Notes: generated by a model from the sequence alone, not told the origin. Positions 33,459-42,786 are shown, numbered from the stretch's first letter. The stretch: 64,000 nt of DNA from Rufibacter roseolus (GCF_017916365.1 NZ_JAFMSU010000003.1:1302001-1366000); one strand, 5' to 3'. Translations and numbers: made by a program.

Positions 33459-36400
33459 ATGCAACACCCTTTACCACAACGGTTCTTCCGGCGGTGTCTT
33501 CCGCTGCTGTTGGGCGGACTGACGCTCTTGGCTCCCCTTACTTCTGAGGCCCAGAAAAAACCGAAACCCAGCACCGCTAAAAACAAAAAAGCTGCGCAAG
33601 ATCCATATCCGGAAAAACTATACAATGGCATGGCCTGGCGGTCCATCGGGCCGTACCGCGGCGGACGTTCCGCTACCGTGACCGGCGTACCGGGCAAACC
33701 TAATCTGTACTACTTCGGGAGCACGGGCGGCGGCGTGTGGCGCACGAAAGACGGCGGTTCCAGCTGGGAAAACATCTCGGATAAGTTCTTCGGGGGTTCC
33801 ATTGGCGCGGTGGCGGTGAGCGAGGCCGATCCCAACGTGATCTACGTGGGCGAAGGCGAGAAAACCGTGCGCGGCAACGTGTCCAGCGGGTTTGGGATGT
33901 GGAAGTCTGAAGATGCGGGCCTGACCTGGAAACACATCGGGCTGAAAGATTCCAAGCACATTTCACGCGTGCGCATCCACCCCAAGAACCCTGATCTGGT
34001 GTATGCGGCAGCCATGGGCAACATCTATGCGCCCAATGACATGCGCGGCGTGTACCGCTCCAAAGACGGCGGCAAGAACTGGGAGCGCGTGCTGTTCGTG
34101 AACAACGAGGTAGGCGTGGTAGACCTCACCATTGACCCGGTGAACCCCAGAAACCTGTACGCCACCTCTTGGCGGGTGCAGCGCACGCCCTACAGCCTTT
34201 CCTCAGGCGGTCCGGGTTCCGGCATCTGGAAAAGCACCGATGGCGGCGATACCTGGAAGGAAATCTCCCGCGCTTCCGGCTTACCCAAAGGCACCCTGGG
34301 AATCATTGGCGTCACGGTTTCGCCGGTGAACAACCAGCGTGTGTGGGCCTTGGTGGAAGCCGAAGACGGCGGTTTGTTCCGCTCTGAGAACGGCGGCGAA
34401 AGCTGGACGAAGGTGAACGAAGACCGTAACCTGCGCCAGCGGGCCTGGTACTACACCCGCCTTACCGCCGATCCGCAGAATGAGGACGGCGTGTACGTGA
34501 TGAACGTGAGCTACCACCACTCTACGGATGGCGGCCGCACCTTCAAGTCCCACAACGCGCCGCACGGCGACCACCATGACCTCTGGATTGCCCCCGAAGA
34601 CCCCAAACGCATGATCATCGCTGATGACGGGGGCGCCCAGGTGAGCTTTGACGGCGGCGTGAACTGGAGTACCCCAGACAATCAGCCTACTGGTCAGTTC
34701 TACCGGGTGGTCACGGATAACGCCTTCCCTTACCGCATCTACGGGGCCCAGCAGGATAACAGCGCCGTCAGGATTGCCAGCCGCACCTCGGGTCGCAGCA
34801 TCGGGCTACATGACTGGGAAGAAACCGCCGGATCAGAGAGCGCGCACATCGCGGTGAACCCCAAAGACCCCGAGATTGTGTACGGCGGGAATTACGGCGG
34901 CTTCATTGGCAGGCTGGACCACAAAACCGGCTTTGAGCGCACCATCAACGTGTGGCCGGATAACCCCATGGGCCACGGCGCCGAGGGCATGAAGTACCGT
35001 TTCCAGTGGAACTTCCCTATCTTCTTCTCGCCGCATAACGCAAATAGACTTTACACCACGTCTAACCACGTGCACGTGACCACCAATGAAGGCCAGAGCT
35101 GGGAAGTTATCAGCCCTGATCTCACGCGCAACGACAAGTCCAAGCTGGGACCATCGGGCGGGCCCATCACCAAAGACAACACCAGCGTGGAGTACTACGG
35201 CACCATCTTCGCGGCCATGGAATCTCCGGCGGAGGAAGGCGTCATTTGGACCGGATCGGATGACGGCCTGGTGCACGTGACCCGCGATGCGGGTAAGACC
35301 TGGACCAACGTCACGCCCAAAGCCTTGCCAGAGTGGAGCATGATCAACAGCGTGGACCCGCACCCTACCCAGAAAGGCGTGATGTACATGGCGGCCACCC
35401 TCTACAAAACCGGCGATTTCCAGCCGCTGCTTTTCAAAACGGCAGATTACGGCAAGACCTGGACCAAGATCACCAACGGTATTCCGGCCACGCATTTTAC
35501 CCGGGTGGTGCGCGTAGATCCCAAAAGAGCCGGTTTGCTGTACGCCGGCACTGAGTACGGCATGTACGTTTCGTTCAACGATGGTGCTTCCTGGAAGCCA
35601 TTCCGCCTGAACCTGCCGTTGGTGCCTATCACAGATTTGACCATCAAAAACGACAACCTCATCGCCGCTACCCAAGGCCGGGGCTTCTGGATCATTGATG
35701 ACCTCACGCTGCTGCACCAACTCACCCCGCAGATTGCCGTGGAGAAATTCCACCTCTACAAACCCATGCCTACTTACCGGACCTTGGGCAGCAACGGTGC
35801 CAACCTCAAGTTTGAGGGTCAGAACCACCCCGGCGGCGTGATGGTGCATTTCTACCTGCCCACCGCCCCGGATTCTACCTCCAAGATTTCCCTGGAGATC
35901 TTGGAGAAAGACGGCAAGCTGATCAGGAAATATGATACCAAAGCCAAAGAGCCTGCGAACAAGCTGGAGGCGAAAAATGGCCTTAACCGCTTCGTGTGGA
36001 ACATGGTGTACCCCGAGGCCTCCAGATTTGAGGGCATGATTCTGTGGGGCGGCGGTACCCAGGGACCTAAAGCCGTGCCTGGCACCTACAAAGCCCGCCT
36101 CACCGTGAACGGCCAGCCGCAGGAAACCGAGTTTGTGATCCTGCAGGACCCGCGCAGCCAAACCCCGCTGGCAGATCTGCAAGCCCAGCACGCGTTCCTG
36201 CTCTCGGTGCGTGACAAACTCACCGAGACGCATGACGCCATCAGCAAAATACGAGAGGCCCGCACCCAGATCAACAGCGTGACTTCCCGCTTCCAAGGCC
36301 GCGAGGACATGAAAGACGTGCTGGATGCCGCCAAGGCGATGAACAAGAAGATGACCGAAGTGGAGGAAACGCTGTACCAGACCAAGAACCGCAGCGGCCA

Positions 36401-36647
36401 GGATCCCCTGAACTTCCCCATCAGGCTGAACAACAAACTTTCTAACCTGGCGTCGCAGGCCTCGGTGGGTGATTTCCGCCCTACTGACCAAATGTATGCC
36501 TTCCAGAAGGAAGTGACGGCCCAGATAGACGAACAGTTGAAGAAGCTGAACCAGGTCTTCGCCACGGATTTGCCGGCCCTGAACCAGCTTATCCGGAGCA
36601 AGAACGTGGACGCCATCATGCTCAAGGAGAAAAAAGAGGCTCTCTAA
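33459..36647 (+). CDS. exported sortilin/VPS10-like BNR-repeat protein
   Basis: 1062 aa. The signal peptide (about 1-32) is preceded by a basic QRFFRR segment. The mature protein opens YNGMAWRSIGPYRGGRSATV and carries many BNR/Asp-box motifs of the form SxDGGxxW (TKDGGSSWE, SEDAGLTWK, SKDGGKNWE, STDGGDTWK, SENGGESWT), which form two stacked beta-propellers up to about residue 760. A beta-sandwich region (about 790-890, MVHFYLPTAP, NRFVWNMVYPE) and a C-terminal helical region (about 900-1062) follow. Such proteins are often labelled glycosyl hydrolases, but no catalytic residues can be assigned. It has no type IX sorting domain. The Asp-boxes are structural, so function stays open. Confidence 0.85.
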   Translation: MQHPLPQRFFRRCLPLLLGGLTLLAPLTSEAQKKPKPSTAKNKKAAQDPYPEKLYNGMAWRSIGPYRGGRSATVTGVPGKPNLYYFGSTGGGVWRTKDGGSSWENISDKFFGGSIGAVAVSEADPNVIYVGEGEKTVRGNVSSGFGMWKSEDAGLTWKHIGLKDSKHISRVRIHPKNPDLVYAAAMGNIYAPNDMRGVYRSKDGGKNWERVLFVNNEVGVVDLTIDPVNPRNLYATSWRVQRTPYSLSSGGPGSGIWKSTDGGDTWKEISRASGLPKGTLGIIGVTVSPVNNQRVWALVEAEDGGLFRSENGGESWTKVNEDRNLRQRAWYYTRLTADPQNEDGVYVMNVSYHHSTDGGRTFKSHNAPHGDHHDLWIAPEDPKRMIIADDGGAQVSFDGGVNWSTPDNQPTGQFYRVVTDNAFPYRIYGAQQDNSAVRIASRTSGRSIGLHDWEETAGSESAHIAVNPKDPEIVYGGNYGGFIGRLDHKTGFERTINVWPDNPMGHGAEGMKYRFQWNFPIFFSPHNANRLYTTSNHVHVTTNEGQSWEVISPDLTRNDKSKLGPSGGPITKDNTSVEYYGTIFAAMESPAEEGVIWTGSDDGLVHVTRDAGKTWTNVTPKALPEWSMINSVDPHPTQKGVMYMAATLYKTGDFQPLLFKTADYGKTWTKITNGIPATHFTRVVRVDPKRAGLLYAGTEYGMYVSFNDGASWKPFRLNLPLVPITDLTIKNDNLIAATQGRGFWIIDDLTLLHQLTPQIAVEKFHLYKPMPTYRTLGSNGANLKFEGQNHPGGVMVHFYLPTAPDSTSKISLEILEKDGKLIRKYDTKAKEPANKLEAKNGLNRFVWNMVYPEASRFEGMILWGGGTQGPKAVPGTYKARLTVNGQPQETEFVILQDPRSQTPLADLQAQHAFLLSVRDKLTETHDAISKIREARTQINSVTSRFQGREDMKDVLDAAKAMNKKMTEVEETLYQTKNRSGQDPLNFPIRLNNKLSNLASQASVGDFRPTDQMYAFQKEVTAQIDEQLKKLNQVFATDLPALNQLIRSKNVDAIMLKEKKEAL

Positions 36648-36666
36648 GCCTTCTCCGTTTTTAAGG

Positions 36667-36708
36667 AAAGTCCCGCTCTCCAAAAGGCAGCGGGACTTTT
36701 TCTTTTTA
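36667..36708 (+). terminator. intrinsic terminator of the BNR-repeat gene
   Basis: An 11 bp stem AAAGTCCCGCT / AGCGGGACTTT (36667-36677 with 36689-36699) with a T-rich tail. Confidence 0.88.
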
Positions 36709-36746
36709 CCGTTTTAGGTCTGTTTTGAAAAAAACCTATTTAAAGC
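36708..36746. repeat. GCCTGTTTT-type hairpin repeat, copy 17
   Basis: CCGTTTTAGGTCTGTTTTG, then AAAAAACCTATTTAAAGC; degenerate right arm. Confidence 0.5.
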
Positions 36747-36872
36747 AACCTTGCGCCACACGAAGACACCGGAGACTTCTGATACAGAAAAACTTAAGGA
36801 TTAAGGGTGTTGACCTAATGTAGAATTAATCCTATATTTAGACACATCAACCTAAACACTAAGCCTTCGCTT

Positions 36873-37364
36873 ATGGAAAACACCACTACCAAAGACTCTT
36901 TTTTCTCTGACATTTATGAAACTTCAGAGCCGGTAGCATACGCCGGCTTCTGGATTCGGTTTGTCGCTTGGCTCATTGATGCTATTGCACTCATCATTCC
37001 TAACTGGATTATTAGCACCGTTTTCCTAGCCGGCACAGTGGTAGTGGAAGACTTGGACAATCCCTCTGCCATATTTGCTGCCATGTCCTCTTCCTTTGTG
37101 GTTTCCACCTTGGTCAATCTGTTGTACAAGTCCGCTCTGGAGAGTTCCTCCTGGCAAGCAACCTTGGGCAAAAGAGCCCTAAACTTAAAAGTAACCGATG
37201 AACAGGGGGAGCGATTATCCTTCCTTAGGTCGCTGCTGAGGTCTTGCGCTACATACCTCTCTTACTTTATTTTTCTGATTGGCTATATCATGGCGGCTTT
37301 CACCTCTCGTAAGCAGGCTCTTCATGACAAGCTAGCCGGAACGTTGGTGGTGAAAACCCGTTAA
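36873..37364 (+). CDS. RDD family membrane protein
   Basis: 163 aa inner-membrane protein. The RDD signature is AGFWIRFVAWLIDAIALIIPNWI (first helix with conserved Arg and Asp, about 25-50). A second helix lies at about 66-85, then the SSWQATLGKRALNLKVTDEQG loop, a helix at about 125-148, and RKQALHDKLAGTLVVKT at the end. Family members have been linked to ion or osmolyte transport, but the role here is unknown. mscL follows 54 nt downstream, so an osmotic-stress link is possible. Confidence 0.85.
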   Translation: MENTTTKDSFFSDIYETSEPVAYAGFWIRFVAWLIDAIALIIPNWIISTVFLAGTVVVEDLDNPSAIFAAMSSSFVVSTLVNLLYKSALESSSWQATLGKRALNLKVTDEQGERLSFLRSLLRSCATYLSYFIFLIGYIMAAFTSRKQALHDKLAGTLVVKTR

Positions 37365-37418
37365 TTACGGCTAAGCTGCTGCTTCCTTTTCTTTTTTCTA
37401 ACCTATAATCAATCTTTT

Positions 37419-37844
37419 ATGTCAATTTCATCTGAGTTCAAAGAATTTGCCATGCGTGGCAACGTAGTTGATTTAGCGGTTGGGGTTGTGATTGGCGCCG
37501 CATTTGGGAGAGTGGTTACCTCGTTGGTAGAAGACATCCTGATGCCGCCGCTGGGAATATTGATAGGAGGTGTGGATTTCAAAGACCTTAAACTGCTGCT
37601 TCGGCAGGGAGTCATGGGCCCGGACGGGAAGTTAACAGATGTCACCCTGAACTACGGCAACTTCATCCAAAGCATCATTGACTTCCTCATCATTGCATTG
37701 GCCATTTTCATGGTGGTAAAACTGATGAACCGGCTAAAGCGCCGGAAAGCAGCTTCGCCTGATGTTCCACCCGCGCCTACCAAAGAAGAAGTGCTGCTCA
37801 CCGAGATCAGGGATGCCCTGCGTACCTCGCCGCGGCAACTGTAA
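37419..37844 (+). CDS. mscL: large-conductance mechanosensitive channel
   Basis: 141 aa, forming a homopentameric inner-membrane pore that releases solutes on hypo-osmotic shock. The N-terminal amphipathic helix and first membrane helix are clear ([37 protein letters not shown], about 7-43). A periplasmic loop, the second helix [24 protein letters not shown] (about 87-110) and a cytoplasmic helix follow. Length is standard. Confidence 0.96.
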   Translation: MSISSEFKEFAMRGNVVDLAVGVVIGAAFGRVVTSLVEDILMPPLGILIGGVDFKDLKLLLRQGVMGPDGKLTDVTLNYGNFIQSIIDFLIIALAIFMVVKLMNRLKRRKAASPDVPPAPTKEEVLLTEIRDALRTSPRQL

Positions 37845-37883
37845 ACCTGTTTTACCCGATCTTTCTTAAAAACAGGCTAAAAC
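37843..37883. repeat. GCCTGTTTT-type hairpin repeat, copy 18
   Basis: Starts at the mscL stop codon. AAACCTGTTTTA and TTAAAAACAGGCT pair; the centre is expanded. Confidence 0.5.
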
Positions 37884-37918
37884 AGAAAGAGCCACCTCAG
37901 GGGGTGGCTCTTTCTGTT
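37881..37918. terminator. bidirectional terminator between mscL and rlmN
   Basis: A perfect 16 bp stem AACAGAAAGAGCCACC / GGTGGCTCTTTCTGTT, placed between convergent genes. Confidence 0.85.
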
Positions 37919-37934
37919 ATTTCTATCAGGAGAA

Positions 37935-39017
37935 TTACTCTCCTGCTTTTTTGTCTTTGATGGCCAACTGACCGCAGGCGGCGTCAATGTCCTTGCCCCG
38001 GCTGCGGCGCACGTTCACCTGTACGCCTCTGTCTGCCAGGTAGCGCATGAACGGCTCCAGACGGTCATCTTCTGATTTCTGGAACAGCCCGCCTTCAATG
38101 GGGTTGTACTCAATGATGTTCACCTTGCAGGGAATGATTTTGGAGAACTGCAGCAGTTCCTGGGCATCCTCAGGGTTATCGTTGAAGTGGCTGAGCAGAA
38201 TGTACTCATACGTCACCTTACGGCCGGTTTTCTGATGATAGTACACCAACGCTTCCTTCAACGCCGCCAGCGAGTTGGTCTCGTTGATAGGCATGATCTC
38301 GTTGCGTTTCACGTCATTGGCGGCGTGCAGGCTCAAGGCAAGGTTGGCTTTGATACCGTCATCGGCCATTTTCTTGATCATCTTGGCGATACCGGCGGTA
38401 CTTACCGTGATGCGGCGGGCCGCCATGTTCAGACCATCGGGCGCGGTGATGCGCTCAATAGACTTCATCACATTGGCGTAGTTCAAAAGCGGCTCGCCCA
38501 TGCCCATGTACACGATGTTGGTCAGGGCGCGGTCATAGTGCTGCTCGGCCTGTTCCTTGATACGCACCACCTGGTCATAGATCTCGTCGGCGTTGAGGTT
38601 GCGGATGCGGTCCATCTTGCCGGTGGCGCAGAAAGAGCAGGTCAACGAGCAACCCACCTGGCTGGACACACAGGCGGTCATGCGCTTAGGATGCGGAATG
38701 AGCACGCCTTCCACGATGTTGCCGTCAAACAGCCGGAACGTTGATTTTATGGTATAGTCGTCGCTGCGTTGGCTGGTGTTCACTTCCACGCTGTTGATGG
38801 TGAAGGAACGCTCCAGTTTCTCGCGCAGTGGCAGACTGATGTTGTTCATCTCTGAAAATGAGGTAGCCGTCAGTTTCCAGATCCACTCGTAAACCTGTTT
38901 GGCGCGGAACGGCTTCTCGCCATTTTCCGTCATCCAGGCCTTTAGTTGGTCCAAAGACAGTTTCCGGATGTCCTGCCGGTTCAGAATCTCTATATCTGGG
39001 ATCAATGTGGTACTCAT
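37935..39017 (-). CDS. rlmN: 23S rRNA (adenine2503-C2)/tRNA (adenine37-C2) methyltransferase
   Basis: 360 aa radical-SAM methyltransferase. The CxxxCxxC cluster motif is CSLTCSFCATG (about 115-125). MGMGEPLLNY and the second catalytic Cys in DIDAACGQL near the C-terminus are present; the N-terminal accessory domain (LDQLKAWMTENGEKPFRAKQVYEWIW) is intact. The ATG at 39017 is used: it starts MSTTLIPDI, and a TACCTTTG box ends 4 nt upstream of it. The thioesterase gene upstream ends 21 nt away, so read-through from it is also possible. Confidence 0.96.
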   Translation of the reverse strand: MSTTLIPDIEILNRQDIRKLSLDQLKAWMTENGEKPFRAKQVYEWIWKLTATSFSEMNNISLPLREKLERSFTINSVEVNTSQRSDDYTIKSTFRLFDGNIVEGVLIPHPKRMTACVSSQVGCSLTCSFCATGKMDRIRNLNADEIYDQVVRIKEQAEQHYDRALTNIVYMGMGEPLLNYANVMKSIERITAPDGLNMAARRITVSTAGIAKMIKKMADDGIKANLALSLHAANDVKRNEIMPINETNSLAALKEALVYYHQKTGRKVTYEYILLSHFNDNPEDAQELLQFSKIIPCKVNIIEYNPIEGGLFQKSEDDRLEPFMRYLADRGVQVNVRRSRGKDIDAACGQLAIKDKKAGE

Positions 39018-39021
39018 ACTA

Positions 39022-39029
39022 CAAAGGTA
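39022..39029 (-). promoter_or_regulatory. -7 box TACCTTTG immediately before rlmN
   Basis: An exact TAnnTTTG match on the minus strand ending 4 nt before the rlmN ATG, compatible with leaderless transcription. No -33 match, and it sits in the short gap after another gene. Confidence 0.4.
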
Positions 39030-39038
39030 CAAAATATC

Positions 39039-39467
39039 TTACGCTTTAGTTTCCAGCCGCTCCAGTGCTTCCTGCGGAATTGTTTGGAGTTTGCGGGCAC
39101 TGTAGTCAAAGCAGAGCATACCGGTTTTGGCGTGGGCTATTTCCTTGCCGTTTTGGTTAGAAAGGCGGTAAACCAAGTCAAACCCGTACTTGCTAAACTC
39201 AGTGGACTGCACCTGCACGGTGAGTACATCGCCGTAGAACCCCTCGCCTTTGTAGACAATGCCCACATCAGACATGATCAGTCCGGCTCCGGCAAAGTCC
39301 ATTTCTGAGTAGCCGTGCGCTTTCAGGAACCGTACCCGTGCCTCGTGCAGGAGACTCAGCAAGGCATCGTTGCCAAGGTGATTGCCATAGTTGAGATCGG
39401 TGATCCGGATGGGCAGCTCGGTCTGGAAGGAGAAATGCGCGGGTAGGTCTATTTTGATGCGGGCCAC
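39039..39467 (-). CDS. acyl-CoA thioesterase, hot-dog fold (4HBT/YbgC-like)
   Basis: 142 aa cytoplasmic hydrolase-like protein. The hot-dog signature LPIRITDLNYGNHLGNDALLSLLHEARVRFL (about 18-48) carries the Asp-x-x-x-x-x-N/H arrangement seen in YbgC-type thioesterases. The beta-sheet continues with GIVYKGEGFYGDVLTVQVQ and CFDYSARKLQTIP. The start is GTG at 39467. It is co-directional with rlmN, but a functional link is not evident. The substrate is unknown. Confidence 0.82.
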   Translation of the reverse strand: MARIKIDLPAHFSFQTELPIRITDLNYGNHLGNDALLSLLHEARVRFLKAHGYSEMDFAGAGLIMSDVGIVYKGEGFYGDVLTVQVQSTEFSKYGFDLVYRLSNQNGKEIAHAKTGMLCFDYSARKLQTIPQEALERLETKA

Positions 39468-39515
39468 TTTATTAATTGAGAATTAAGAATTAGGAATTAA
39501 GTCCTTTATCACCTA

Positions 39516-39719
39516 CTAGTTTCTCTGTCTAGCGTGTCTTCTTTTAAAGAACGTCACAAGTGCTATTAAAATCACTAGGGATATGAAGGTCAGATGAACT
39601 TTACTTGTTGTTTCCGATGGAATATTGTGGCCAGACGCCATGGCCATCATCAAGAAAAGCACATCAACTATGGCCAAAAGCACAAGGACAACCAATATGA
39701 TGTTAAGTATAGTTCTCAT
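39516..39719 (-). CDS. small two-helix membrane protein
   Basis: 67 aa. Two hydrophobic segments (about 4-28 and 42-60) are joined by a polar loop GHNIPSETTSK, with a basic C-terminus FKRRHARQRN. Composition and placement support a real small gene, but it is not recognised and has no homology evidence available here. Confidence 0.55.
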   Translation of the reverse strand: MRTILNIILVVLVLLAIVDVLFLMMAMASGHNIPSETTSKVHLTFISLVILIALVTFFKRRHARQRN

Positions 39720-39787
39720 ATAAGGGGCTTTAGCTAAAAGAGGCTCTAAAGGTACGCTTCATTGGAGCACAAAAAAGATTCTGACCT

Positions 39788-39818
39788 TGGTTTTCAGAAA
39801 AGGTGCAAAAAACAGGCC
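39788..39818. repeat. GCCTGTTTT-type hairpin repeat, partial copy 19
   Basis: GGTTTTCAGAAAAGG, then AAAAAACAGGCCCGG; merges with the terminator that follows. Confidence 0.4.
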
Positions 39819-39844
39819 CGGCTCTTTTGGGAACCGGGCCTGTT
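39807..39844 (-). terminator. intrinsic terminator of the sorting-domain cargo gene
   Basis: An 11 bp stem AACAGGCCCGG / CCGGGCCTGTT (39811-39821 with 39834-39844), with a T-run on the minus strand. Confidence 0.88.
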
Positions 39845-39863
39845 CTGGTCAGGGGTGAAGTAC

Positions 39864-41258
39864 TTACCGTTTCACGATCTTCTGGGTGCTAACCCCAGAC
39901 CTGGATTGGATTTGCAGAATATACGTACCGGCTGGTAAGGCAGAAATGTTGATTTCCTCCCCGCCCAAAGCCTTGGTTAGGTTGGAGGTAAGCAACATCT
40001 GGCCCGATAGGCTCAACACCTTCACTGTGGCGGCGGTGGCTTTCTCCAATTTCACGGTAAATTTGCTTGCTACAGGGTTAGGGTATACCAAGGCCGCCAA
40101 CGAACTCAACTCTTCTTTAGAGGAAAGCACATTCTGGAAGTTGGTATATACCATTCGGAATTCATTTTTATAGCTTCCGGTAGTAGCGCTGCCTGGCTCT
40201 GCCGACCATTCCTGGTAAATGACTTCGGTAAGATCATCGGTGGCGTTGTAGGTGTTAACAGCCTTAAACCCGTAGGTAATCACCCACTTGTCTACCTGCC
40301 ATTCTTCCTCCTGATCTAACGTGAAATTGCCTTTGGCGTCATTGGTGTAGGTAGTGCGGCTATCATTCACCCAAGCCCCGTTTTCCCAGTTCTGATCAAT
40401 AAGCACGTAGCTGCCGTTGGCCTGGTAGGTGGTTGTCTCCTTTTCTACATTCACCCAAGCATTGTTTGCCCATTCCTGGTAGGTATAGCTAGACAAATTA
40501 TACTCCTCAAAGTCGGTCATGTCTACGTTGTCAAAGTCGTGCCACACCAGGTCTATATCACGTTCTGTGTTCACCCAGGCGTTGCTCTCCCACTCCTGGT
40601 AAGTGAAAGAAATTGGTCTGTTGCTTCCTTGATTGTACCCTACTATGGTTTTCTCCTCTGCTACCCAAGCATTATTTTCTCTGTCATATTCTGTGACTTC
40701 GGCAAGGTAACCTAAGGTATTGTAGGTGTACACTTCTCTATGGGTCTGTTCCCAAACCCCGGTATAGTAGCTTTGGAACACTATTTCCGTGATCTTCTCA
40801 TTGGCATAGGTGTAGGTTGTTCTGTAGCCGCTATACAACAACCAGGCATTGTCCTCCCAGTAATACTGGAGGTCTTCTGTGATGCGGTTGTGGCTGTCAT
40901 ATTTGGTCACATATTTGGAGAAATTGCTGTTGTTCGCCTCCGTTACTAATTCCTCCACAACCAGGCCAGCCGAGTTGTAGGTATAGGCGTGGTTATAGCC
41001 CAAACGCCAGGTGTTGTTGCTCTCTTCCCAGAAGTACTCCTGGCCATTACGCGGCTGTCTGCTTCTGGTACCGGTGCGGAGGGAGTTTTGCTGGGTCTTG
41101 GTGCGTAATCCCGAACCGGAGACTTGGGCTTCTGACCGGGATTTTCTGTAGCTCTTGAAAGCAGAGGAGCTTTTCTTGCTTTGGGCTAAGCTAGTTAAGG
41201 TAAGAGCCAGGAGCAGAAATCCCAGCACCAAGGCTTTGCGCCAATTCTCGTGTGTCAT
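39864..41258 (-). CDS. type IX secretion cargo protein with WxxNAWV repeats
   Basis: 464 aa secreted or surface protein. The ATG at 41258 gives signal peptide MTHENWRKALVLGFLLLALTLTSLAQ; an in-frame start at 41336 would place it internally. After a basic linker, the region about 75-365 consists of imperfect 35-45 residue repeats, each with a tryptophan block such as WEDNAWLL, WESNAWVNTE, WANNAWVNVE and WENGAWVND alternating with YTYN-type strands, like YD/RHS repeats. The last 80 or so residues form a type A sorting domain (LVYPNPVASKFTVKLE, INISALPAGTYILQIQ, KIVKR), which directs export through the SprA translocon. Role unknown. Confidence 0.87.
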   Translation of the reverse strand: MTHENWRKALVLGFLLLALTLTSLAQSKKSSSAFKSYRKSRSEAQVSGSGLRTKTQQNSLRTGTRSRQPRNGQEYFWEESNNTWRLGYNHAYTYNSAGLVVEELVTEANNSNFSKYVTKYDSHNRITEDLQYYWEDNAWLLYSGYRTTYTYANEKITEIVFQSYYTGVWEQTHREVYTYNTLGYLAEVTEYDRENNAWVAEEKTIVGYNQGSNRPISFTYQEWESNAWVNTERDIDLVWHDFDNVDMTDFEEYNLSSYTYQEWANNAWVNVEKETTTYQANGSYVLIDQNWENGAWVNDSRTTYTNDAKGNFTLDQEEEWQVDKWVITYGFKAVNTYNATDDLTEVIYQEWSAEPGSATTGSYKNEFRMVYTNFQNVLSSKEELSSLAALVYPNPVASKFTVKLEKATAATVKVLSLSGQMLLTSNLTKALGGEEINISALPAGTYILQIQSRSGVSTQKIVKR

Positions 41259-41608
41259 GTTTTTGTTGTAAAAGTTTGTCATAGAAAAATATTTAAAGGC
41301 GGAGGAAAACTGCAATTCTTCTACTTGTTCTGTCATCTTGCTTCAGTGGCAGAACACCAAAAATACTTCTCTCAAAAGGTATTTCTCAATACTCACTTCT
41401 AAGTATATAGCAGTTTCAATATTTAAATAACCCTAATCTCTTATCAAACACAGTATGAAAGAAGGAATAATTAAAAGAAACCTAGGTTCAAACACGTAAG
41501 CAATGCGCCGGATCATAATGACTGGGCCACGCAAAAAGAAGGGGTGGCAGCCATCTTGCCCAAAGATTTACTTATTTTGGAGACCTGTATTTTAACCAGA
41601 ATTTACCC
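41259..41608. other. divergent intergenic region upstream of ldcA
   Basis: No gene is supported. The open frame to 41336 is an upstream extension of the cargo gene without family-like sequence. AT-rich DNA near 41390-41480 would suit the cargo-gene promoter. No exact -7 box is found. Confidence 0.4.
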
Positions 41609-42517
41609 GTGATCATACCTGCCCTACAGAAAGGAGATGCCGTTGGCATTGTTTGTTTAGCCCGCAAAGTAAGTTTAGACGACATCCAGGACGGCATCAG
41701 GTTGCTGGAGACTTGGGGATTGCGCGTTGTCCTAGGCCAGAGCATTGGGGCGGAGGACGGGTACCTGGGCGGACCCGATGAGTTGCGGAGAACCGATTTC
41801 CAGCAGATGCTGGACAACCCACAGATCAAGGCCATTTTCTCGGCGCGGGGCGGTTACGGCACCACCCGCATCCTTGACCAACTGGACTTCTCCCGGTTAA
41901 CCCAAAACCCGAAATGGATAATTGGCTTCAGTGACGTAACCGCTCTGCTCTGCCACCTGCAAACACTTGGTTTAGAAAGCATCCACGGCACCATGCCCCT
42001 GCTCATGGGCAAACCAGACACTGTTGAGGCTGACGAGAGCCTGCGCCACCTCTTGTTCCAGGAGCCGCTTTCCTATGCCGTTCCGGCCAATTTTCATAAC
42101 CGATCAGGCACCGCAACAGGTCAATTGGTAGGCGGCAACCTCATTCTACTGAATAACATCATCGGGACGGCTTCTGACGTGGATTATACCGGCAAGATTC
42201 TTTTTCTGGAGGATGTGGGTGAGTACTACTATAACGTAGACCGCGTGCTGGTGCACCTGCGCCGGCTAGGCCATCTGCAGAGATTGGCCGGCCTGGTAGT
42301 AGGTCAGTTCTCAGACATGAATGACACGGCTGTGCCCTTCGGGAAAGATGTGCCGCAAATTGTCCTGGAACATTGCGCTGGCTATGGGTACCCTATTTGC
42401 TTTGATTTCCCGGTGGGGCACGTGCCCCGCAACCTGGCGCTGGTAGTTGGCCGCGAAGCTACGCTGCAGGTGACGCAGGAAAGTGTGACGCTGGCTTACA
42501 CGCAACCCTCTTTTTAG
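41609..42517 (+). CDS. ldcA: LD-carboxypeptidase (peptidase S66)
   Basis: 302 aa. Cleaves the terminal D-Ala from murein tetrapeptides (L,D-carboxypeptidase) in cytoplasmic peptidoglycan recycling. The nucleophile is Ser108 in IIGFSDVTALL. The catalytic Glu lies in LFLEDVGEYYYNVDR (about 200-210) and the His in FPVGHVPRNLAL near 280. The N-terminal ARGGYGTTRILDQLD is also conserved. No signal peptide, as expected. The start is GTG at 41609. Its TAG stop codon is formed by the edge of a dispersed hairpin repeat. Confidence 0.93.
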   Translation: MIIPALQKGDAVGIVCLARKVSLDDIQDGIRLLETWGLRVVLGQSIGAEDGYLGGPDELRRTDFQQMLDNPQIKAIFSARGGYGTTRILDQLDFSRLTQNPKWIIGFSDVTALLCHLQTLGLESIHGTMPLLMGKPDTVEADESLRHLLFQEPLSYAVPANFHNRSGTATGQLVGGNLILLNNIIGTASDVDYTGKILFLEDVGEYYYNVDRVLVHLRRLGHLQRLAGLVVGQFSDMNDTAVPFGKDVPQIVLEHCAGYGYPICFDFPVGHVPRNLALVVGREATLQVTQESVTLAYTQPSF

Positions 42518-42548
42518 GCTAATTTCAGGAAATCGGCTTTAAAACGCG
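42511..42548. repeat. GCCTGTTTT-type hairpin repeat, copy 20
   Basis: TTTTTAGGCTAATTTC, then GAAATCGGCTTTAAAACGCG. The TAG inside its left end is the ldcA stop codon. Confidence 0.6.
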
Positions 42549-42786
42549 ATTTGGGTCAAGCGTTACACTTTGGCAAACGCAACTTTCATTTACTCAAGGC
42601 TTATAAACATATATCTCCTTTTTGTCCTCCTGAAAAGGACCTTGTAGACCAATAGCAATGGTGGTAAATCACTGCTTTTCTAGTTCGCTCACAAGATCTT
42701 TCCAAGGTGAAAAATGGATGTCTACTGCTTAAGCAAACCCTTCTAAAAGTGAGGGAACTTAGCTATTACTACCGCCCAAAAACAAA
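42549..42786. other. intergenic region between convergent ldcA and the M28 lipoprotein gene
   Basis: No gene or strong signal seen apart from the flanking hairpins. A short GTCC/GGAC pair near 42624-42640 is too weak to call. Confidence 0.4.

Noticed and set aside
34833-36683. 616-codon minus-strand open frame opposite the BNR-repeat gene
   Set aside because: It runs antisense to a clear gene with signal peptide and Asp-box repeats. Its translation is rich in His, Val, Gly and Arg in the way typical of the reverse complement of GC-rich coding DNA, with no recognisable domain.
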